A stretch of 64,000 nucleotides of DNA, taken from contig OZ239148.1 of assembly GCA_965194655.1 (NCBI GenBank), forward strand, positions 62,001-126,000, read 5' to 3'. Source of the DNA: Hahnella lacustris (GTDB lineage: Bacteria; Pseudomonadota; Gammaproteobacteria; Burkholderiales; Burkholderiaceae_A). Within the stretch, counting starts at the first letter, position 1, and each line of letters begins with the position of its first letter. The notes under the pieces are model-generated. The model was given only the letters and a program-made list of their open reading frames with translations, was not told where the DNA came from and did no database searches. Made by a program: the position numbers and the translations under genes. Positions 59,483-64,000 of the stretch are shown one piece after another.

Positions 59483-60748
59483 ATGGATCGTTTTCAGATC
59501 GAGGGGGGCGTTCGCCTCCAGGGGGAGGTTCGAGTCTCTGGCGCCAAGAATGCGGCATTACCCATGATGGCCGCCTGTCTGCTCACTGATGAGCCCCTGA
59601 TTCTTCACAACGTTCCGCCACTCAAGGACGTTGGAACCTTGATTAAGCTGCTCAAGGGAATGGGCGTTCAGGTTGAGCATCGTGCCTCAGAGGAATGCCT
59701 GGTCCTGCATGCCAAGCACCTCGATCGTCCCGAGGCTCCCTATGATTTGGTCAAGACGATGCGCGCGTCTATCCTGGTGCTGGGTCCGCTTTTGGCACGG
59801 GTCGGTCAGGCGCGAGTCAGTCTGCCGGGCGGATGCGCCATTGGGCAGCGCCCCGTCGATCAACACATCAAGGGCCTGCAAGCCATGGGCGCCGCGATTG
59901 AGATCGCCCATGGCTACATTGAGGCCAGCGCTTCAAGGCTCACAGGTGCACGGCTGGCGACCGATATGGTGACCGTGACAGGAACTGAAAACCTCATGAT
60001 GGCGGCCTGTCTTGGGGCGGGCACGACCATCATTGAAAATGCGGCTCGAGAGCCAGAGGTGGTGAATCTCGCCCAGTGCCTTCTGGCCATGGGTGCACGA
60101 ATCTCCGGAGCAGGCACCGATCGAATCGTGATCGAGGGTGTTGATCGCCTTCATGGCGCAGAGATTTCGGTCATGCCCGATCGAATTGAGGCGGGCACTT
60201 TCTTGTGTGCAGTCGCTGCCACGCAGGGCAGAATATTCCTGCGCGGTGCAGAGGCTGATCACATGACGGCCACACTGGAGAAGCTCAGGCAGGCGGGGCT
60301 GCAGTGGGAGGTCCGAGAGGATGGCATCGCGGCGTGGTCACAGCAGCGGCCTCGTGCATTTGATCTGCGCACCGCACCTTACCCGGGATTGGCGACCGAT
60401 ATGCAGGCTCAGTGCATGGCCGTGAACCTCGTGGCAGAAGGCACGAGCCGTGTGATTGAAACGATTTTTGAGAACCGCTTCATGCATGTTCAGGAGATGC
60501 AGCGCCTCGGTGCTCACATCAGCATCGAAGGCCATACAGCAATCATTCAAGGCGTTGAACATCTCACGGGCGCAGCCGTCATGGCCACCGACCTTCGCGC
60601 CTCTGCGGGCCTGGTCATCGCTGGCTTGGTCGCCGAGGGGGTGACAGAGATCGATCGGATCTATCACCTCGATCGTGGCTACGATCGCATGGAGGAGAAA
60701 CTCCTGGGTCTCGGAGCCCGAGTCCGCAGAGTGAAGGAGCCCACATGA
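59483..60748 (+). CDS. murA: UDP-N-acetylglucosamine 1-carboxyvinyltransferase MurA
   Basis: First committed step of peptidoglycan synthesis. 421 residues. MDRFQIEGGVRLQGEVRVSGAKNAALP-like start; the fosfomycin-target Cys (about 118) in LPGGCAIGQRPVDQH; FENRFMHVQEMQRLGA; and DLRASAGLVIAGLVAEG. Three bases after ibaG; overlaps hisG by 4 bases. Confidence 0.97.
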   Translation: MDRFQIEGGVRLQGEVRVSGAKNAALPMMAACLLTDEPLILHNVPPLKDVGTLIKLLKGMGVQVEHRASEECLVLHAKHLDRPEAPYDLVKTMRASILVLGPLLARVGQARVSLPGGCAIGQRPVDQHIKGLQAMGAAIEIAHGYIEASASRLTGARLATDMVTVTGTENLMMAACLGAGTTIIENAAREPEVVNLAQCLLAMGARISGAGTDRIVIEGVDRLHGAEISVMPDRIEAGTFLCAVAATQGRIFLRGAEADHMTATLEKLRQAGLQWEVREDGIAAWSQQRPRAFDLRTAPYPGLATDMQAQCMAVNLVAEGTSRVIETIFENRFMHVQEMQRLGAHISIEGHTAIIQGVEHLTGAAVMATDLRASAGLVIAGLVAEGVTEIDRIYHLDRGYDRMEEKLLGLGARVRRVKEPT

Positions 60749-61380
60749 TCACGCTCGCCTTGTCCAAGGGCCGCATCTTTAACGAGACGCTCCCTCTGCT
60801 TCAGGCCGTCGGGATCGAGCCGCTTGAGCGACCTGATGAGTCCCGAAAGCTGGTGCTCCCCACCAGCCTAGAGCACGTCCGTTTATTGGTGGTTCGGGCC
60901 AGTGATGTGCCGACCTATGTGCAATACGGCGCCGCTGACCTCGGGGTTGCTGGGTCTGATGTGCTCGTCGAGCACGGGGGAGAGGGCTTGTATCAGCCTG
61001 TGGACCTCAAGATTGGCAGATGTCGCATGTGCCTCGCTGCACCCCAGGGCTTCGACCTTCAAGCGCAACTTCGTCGGGGAAGTCGACTCAGTGTGGCCAC
61101 TAAGTATGTGGAAACCACCCGTCGTTACTTTGCTGAGCGTGGCATGCATGCAGACCTCATTAAGCTCTATGGCTCCATGGAGTTGGCCCCTTTGGTGGGT
61201 TTGGCGGATGTCATCGTAGATCTGGTTTCGACTGGTGCAACGCTCAAGGCAAACGGGCTGCAGGCCTTCGAGACCATCTCGGAGGTGTCCTCCCGTCTGG
61301 TGGTGAACCAAGCGGCGCTCAAACTCCGGTTCGCCGAGCTCGATCCGCTCATTCGGGCTTTTGCTAAGGCCGCGACATGA
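60745..61380 (+). CDS. hisG: ATP phosphoribosyltransferase, short form
   Basis: First step of histidine synthesis. 211 residues, the HisG-S form without the regulatory C-terminal domain, so a HisZ partner elsewhere is expected. ALSKGRIFNETLPLL, GAADLGVAGSDVL and LVDLVSTGATLKANGL-type segments are conserved. Overlaps murA and hisD by 4 bases. Confidence 0.96.
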   Translation: MITLALSKGRIFNETLPLLQAVGIEPLERPDESRKLVLPTSLEHVRLLVVRASDVPTYVQYGAADLGVAGSDVLVEHGGEGLYQPVDLKIGRCRMCLAAPQGFDLQAQLRRGSRLSVATKYVETTRRYFAERGMHADLIKLYGSMELAPLVGLADVIVDLVSTGATLKANGLQAFETISEVSSRLVVNQAALKLRFAELDPLIRAFAKAAT

Positions 61381-62699
61381 AGTCTTTCAGGCCCTGCCCA
61401 GTGCTCAGGCTTGACAGCCGACAGCCTGATTTTTCCAAAGCGCTTCACGATCGCCTTGCCTATGAGCAGGGACAGGATGAGGCCATTGCCCAGACGGTGA
61501 AGCAGATCCTGGCGGATGTCAGGCTTCGTGGCGATGCCGCCGTACTCGACTTCACCGAGCGCTTTGATCGCCTCAAGGTTCAGTCCATGCTTGATCTGGA
61601 GCTGCCGCCCCAAGCCCTGAAGGCGGCCTTTGAGCGACTGGGTCATGACCAGCGATCAGCGCTGGCTGCAGCCGCAGATCGCGTGCGTGTGTTCCATGAG
61701 GCACAGCGTCAGACCTCATGGTCTATTGTGGACGCGCACGGATCCCGACTGGGTCAACGCATCAGTCCCTTGGACCGAGCCGGCCTCTATGTCCCCGGTG
61801 GCAAGGCGGCTTATCCCTCTTCGGTCCTCATGAATGCCATTCCAGCAAAAGTCGCTGGCGTGCCCGAGCTGGTGATGGTGGTCCCAACGCCGGGCGGTGA
61901 GCGCAACGACTTGGTCCTTGCCGCTGCCCACCTTGCAGGAGTGGATCGGGCCTTCACCATTGGAGGGGCTCAGGCCGTTGCAGCCTTAGCCTTTGGAACC
62001 CAGTCCATTCCAGCGGTTGATAAGATCGTGGGCCCAGGCAATGCCTATGTTGCTGAAGCCAAGCGCCAGGTCTTTGGTCGCGTTGGAATCGACATGATTG
62101 CTGGGCCCTCCGAGATTCTGATCATCTGCGACGGCAAGACGCCCGTTGACTGGGTGGTCATGGACTTGTTCTCGCAGGCAGAGCACGACGAACTGGCGCA
62201 GAGCATCCTACTCTGCCCTGATGCGGGCTACCTTGATGAGGTTCAATCAGCCATTGATCGTTTGTTGCCCAGCATGCCCAGGGCAGACATCATTCGCGTC
62301 TCACTCGAGCATCGTGGGCTCTTGGTTCAGGTGCAAAGCCTCGAGGAGGCTTGTGCGGTTGCCAGTGAGATTGCCCCCGAGCACCTGGAGATCTCGACCG
62401 ATGACCCTGAGCACTGGGCGCAGCAGATTCGCCATGCGGGAGCCATGTTCCTTGGGCGATACACCTCCGAGTCTCTCGGAGACTACTGCGCTGGCCCCAA
62501 TCACGTGCTGCCCACCATGCGAACCGCCCGCTTCTCATCACCCCTTGGGGTCTATGACTTTCAAAAGCGCACCAGCATGGTTGAAGTCAGTGAGGAGGGT
62601 GCTCAGGTTCTTGGGCCGATCGCATCCACCCTGGCCTGGGGAGAGTCCTTGGCTGCACATGCCCGTGCAGCAGAGCTGAGGCTCAAGTCTCAGGGCTGA
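61377..62699 (+). CDS. hisD: Histidinol dehydrogenase
   Basis: Oxidises histidinol to histidine in two NAD steps, zinc-dependent. 440 residues. LYVPGGKAAYPSSVLMN, GPGNAYVAEAKRQVFG, MIAGPSEILIICD, QAEHDELAQSILL and GDYCAGPNHVLPT are present. Its last 17 bases overlap hisC, which reads the other way. Confidence 0.96.
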   Translation: MKSFRPCPVLRLDSRQPDFSKALHDRLAYEQGQDEAIAQTVKQILADVRLRGDAAVLDFTERFDRLKVQSMLDLELPPQALKAAFERLGHDQRSALAAAADRVRVFHEAQRQTSWSIVDAHGSRLGQRISPLDRAGLYVPGGKAAYPSSVLMNAIPAKVAGVPELVMVVPTPGGERNDLVLAAAHLAGVDRAFTIGGAQAVAALAFGTQSIPAVDKIVGPGNAYVAEAKRQVFGRVGIDMIAGPSEILIICDGKTPVDWVVMDLFSQAEHDELAQSILLCPDAGYLDEVQSAIDRLLPSMPRADIIRVSLEHRGLLVQVQSLEEACAVASEIAPEHLEISTDDPEHWAQQIRHAGAMFLGRYTSESLGDYCAGPNHVLPTMRTARFSSPLGVYDFQKRTSMVEVSEEGAQVLGPIASTLAWGESLAAHARAAELRLKSQG

Positions 62700-63747
62700 G
62701 CGCCTGAACCAGCGCTTGGCACTCGAGATCGGTGCCAATCGTGATTCTCAGCCAGTCCTCAATACGAGGCTTCGCGAAATGCCTCACAAGAATGTTCTTG
62801 CCACGAAGGCTCAGTGCAATGTCGGCCGCCCGTCTGTTGGGGTGGCGCACAAACAGAAAATTTGCCGCCGAGGGAAGCACCTGAAAGCCGAGTGCTTGGA
62901 GGGCGCCTGTGAGCCACTCTCGGCTCTTGATGACAGAAGCCCTGTTTCCGCTCAGCCACTCCTCGTCTTCCAGCGCGGCCTGCCCAGCTGCCTGAGCCAG
63001 GCGATCGAGCGGGTAGGAATTGAAACTGTCTTTGATTCGAATCAGCGCCTCGAGCAGCCCGGGCTGTCCAAATGCAAGGCCAATCCGCAAACCAGCGAGG
63101 CTTCTGGACTTTGAGAGGGACTGGGTCACGAGGAGATTGGCGAATCGACTGACCAGGGGTGCGCAGCTCTGTGCGCCGAAATCCACATAGGCTTCGTCGA
63201 CCACCACCAAGGTGTGAGGCCGAGCAGTCAGGAAGGCCTCAATCACGCCTCGGTCGAGTGCCCTGCCAGTCGGCGCATTGGGGTTCGGGAAAATCACTGC
63301 AGTCCGTTCGACGGGAATTGAGGCCAGATCGATCTCGAACGCATCCGTGAGCAGGAGCGGGTCGAATCCAATCCCGAACAACCGGCAGTAACTCGGATAG
63401 AAGCTGTAGCTGATGTCTGGAAAGACAAGAGGTTGAGCGTGTTGAAGCAGACCCTGAAAGACAAAGGCCAGGATCTCATCCGATCCATTTCCAGCAAACA
63501 CATGGTCTGCTGTCAGTCCGATCCTTTGAGCGGCAGCCGTCCGAAGCGCGAGGCTGTCGGGGTCTGGGTAGAGTCTCAAGGCGTGACCGTCGGTTCCAAG
63601 GGTGTCTCGTATCGCTTGAACCACCCGCTCGGAAGGGGGGTAGGGATTCTCGTTGGTGTTGAGCTTGATCAGCCCAGGAATCTTGGGCTGCTCGCCCGGG
63701 ATGTAGGGCGAAAGCTTCTCAACAATGGGGCTCCAGAACGCATTCAT
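62683..63747 (-). CDS. hisC: Histidinol-phosphate aminotransferase, inverted within his genes
   Basis: PLP fold-type I aminotransferase of 354 residues converting imidazole acetol phosphate to histidinol phosphate. LIKLNTNENPYPPS, FAGNGSDEILAFVFQ, FPNPNAPTGR, VVDEAYVDFG and the PLP Lys in TQSLSKSRSLAGLRIG are clear. The FWSPIVEKLSPYIPGEQP start resembles a second HisC lineage, not the type common inside the Burkholderia his operon. It lies on the minus strand, tail overlapping hisD and start 23 bases from hisB. Confidence 0.92.
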   Translation of the reverse strand: MNAFWSPIVEKLSPYIPGEQPKIPGLIKLNTNENPYPPSERVVQAIRDTLGTDGHALRLYPDPDSLALRTAAAQRIGLTADHVFAGNGSDEILAFVFQGLLQHAQPLVFPDISYSFYPSYCRLFGIGFDPLLLTDAFEIDLASIPVERTAVIFPNPNAPTGRALDRGVIEAFLTARPHTLVVVDEAYVDFGAQSCAPLVSRFANLLVTQSLSKSRSLAGLRIGLAFGQPGLLEALIRIKDSFNSYPLDRLAQAAGQAALEDEEWLSGNRASVIKSREWLTGALQALGFQVLPSAANFLFVRHPNRRAADIALSLRGKNILVRHFAKPRIEDWLRITIGTDLECQALVQALSPET

Positions 63748-63770
63748 CGCGCGACTGTATCATTGCAAGC

Positions 63771-64000
63771 ATGAGACAAGCACAGGTGTCGCGTCACACG
63801 GCCGAGACGCAGATTGAGGTGTCCATTGGGTTGGATGGGACTGGAGCGCGCGAGCTCTCCACGGGGCTGCCTTTTCTGGACCATATGCTCGATCAGATCG
63901 CCCGGCATGGCCTCATCGACCTCAAGGTTCACGCCAAGGGGGATCTCCATATTGACGGCCACCACACGGTCGAAGACATCGGCATTACCCTCGGACAGGC
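63771..64000 (+). CDS. hisB: Imidazoleglycerol-phosphate dehydratase, partial (C-terminus beyond window)
   Basis: Sixth step of histidine synthesis. The first 76 codons are visible and run off the right edge. VSRHTAETQIEVSIGLDGTG, TGLPFLDHMLDQIARHG and the metal-binding DGHHTVEDIGI are diagnostic. The monofunctional form is expected (about 195 residues). No clear ribosome-binding site precedes ATG 63771; its promoter must lie in the 23-base gap or inside hisC. Confidence 0.95.
   Translation, partial: MRQAQVSRHTAETQIEVSIGLDGTGARELSTGLPFLDHMLDQIARHGLIDLKVHAKGDLHIDGHHTVEDIGITLGQ

Noticed and set aside
1..64000. Insertion sequences, prophage, CRISPR, toxin-antitoxin or defence genes
   Set aside because: No transposase, integrase other than XerC, repeat array or known defence motif was seen; every sizeable segment is covered by recognisable core genes.

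Overview
The window looks like a chromosomal core segment of a betaproteobacterium of the order Burkholderiales. The gene orders fit this: gpmA-ctpA-moeB facing a rhodanese-grxC-secB-gpsA run, the cox cluster with DUF2244, DUF2970 and twin-transmembrane proteins, TPR-lolB-ispE-tRNA-Gln-prs-rplY-pth-ychF, kdsD-kdsC-lptCAB-rpoN-hpf-ptsN-hprK-rapZ, and mlaFEDACB-ABC-bolA-murA-hisG-hisD. I see 79 protein genes (two cut by the window ends), one tRNA, one riboswitch and several promoter or operator sites. There are no insertion sequences, phage genes, CRISPR arrays, rRNA or obvious foreign islands. No stretch over 300 bases lacks a gene. The longest gaps are about 155 bases (the metK-ahcY gap, which holds a SAH riboswitch) and about 143 bases (metK/lpxL). 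Most same-strand neighbours overlap by a few bases, and six convergent pairs overlap tail to tail, so the genome is compact.

Layout. 1-11 kb: folate and one-carbon metabolism (folB, folM-like, 5-FTHF cyclo-ligase, metF, ahcY, metK) mixed with a MidA-like methyltransferase, cca, an NDUFA9-like protein and a soluble lytic transglycosylase. 10.7-18.7 kb: two lipid A acyltransferases, dapF-DUF484-xerC, a COG0523 GTPase with a zinc-finger-less DksA, argB, a HAD nucleotidase without a normal start codon, and slmA. 18.7-25.9 kb: moeB-like, ctpA and gpmA on the minus strand; rhodanese, grxC, secB and gpsA on the plus strand; then trmL, a shortened comF and a degenerate BioC-like gene. 25.9-33.4 kb: the aa3-type cytochrome c oxidase operon with assembly factors (CtaG, SURF1, an SCO-like CxxxC protein, CyoE) but no ctaA in this cluster. 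33.4-45.1 kb: fdx-coaD-rsmD, ftsY, a lysine/arginine/ornithine decarboxylase, rpoH under a perfect CIRCE element, then ychF-pth-rplY-prs-tRNA-ispE-lolB-TPR. 45.1-54.6 kb: mutM-mutY (8-oxoguanine repair) and the LPS export/KDO/sigma-54/PTS-Ntr operon. 54.7-64 kb: the Mla phospholipid transport operon, an orphan ABC ATPase, ibaG, murA and histidine genes, with hisC inverted and apparently of a different lineage from the usual in-operon gene.

There is no obvious new multi-gene system. The best leads are regulatory or evolutionary: CIRCE overlapping the rpoH promoter, a SAH riboswitch driving ahcY-metF, a promoter spacer filled by a perfect palindrome before ptsN, a probable leaderless cox operon start, the non-canonical start of the nucleotidase gene, RapZ with Arg in place of the Walker A Lys, the degenerate BioC, and the inverted hisC.
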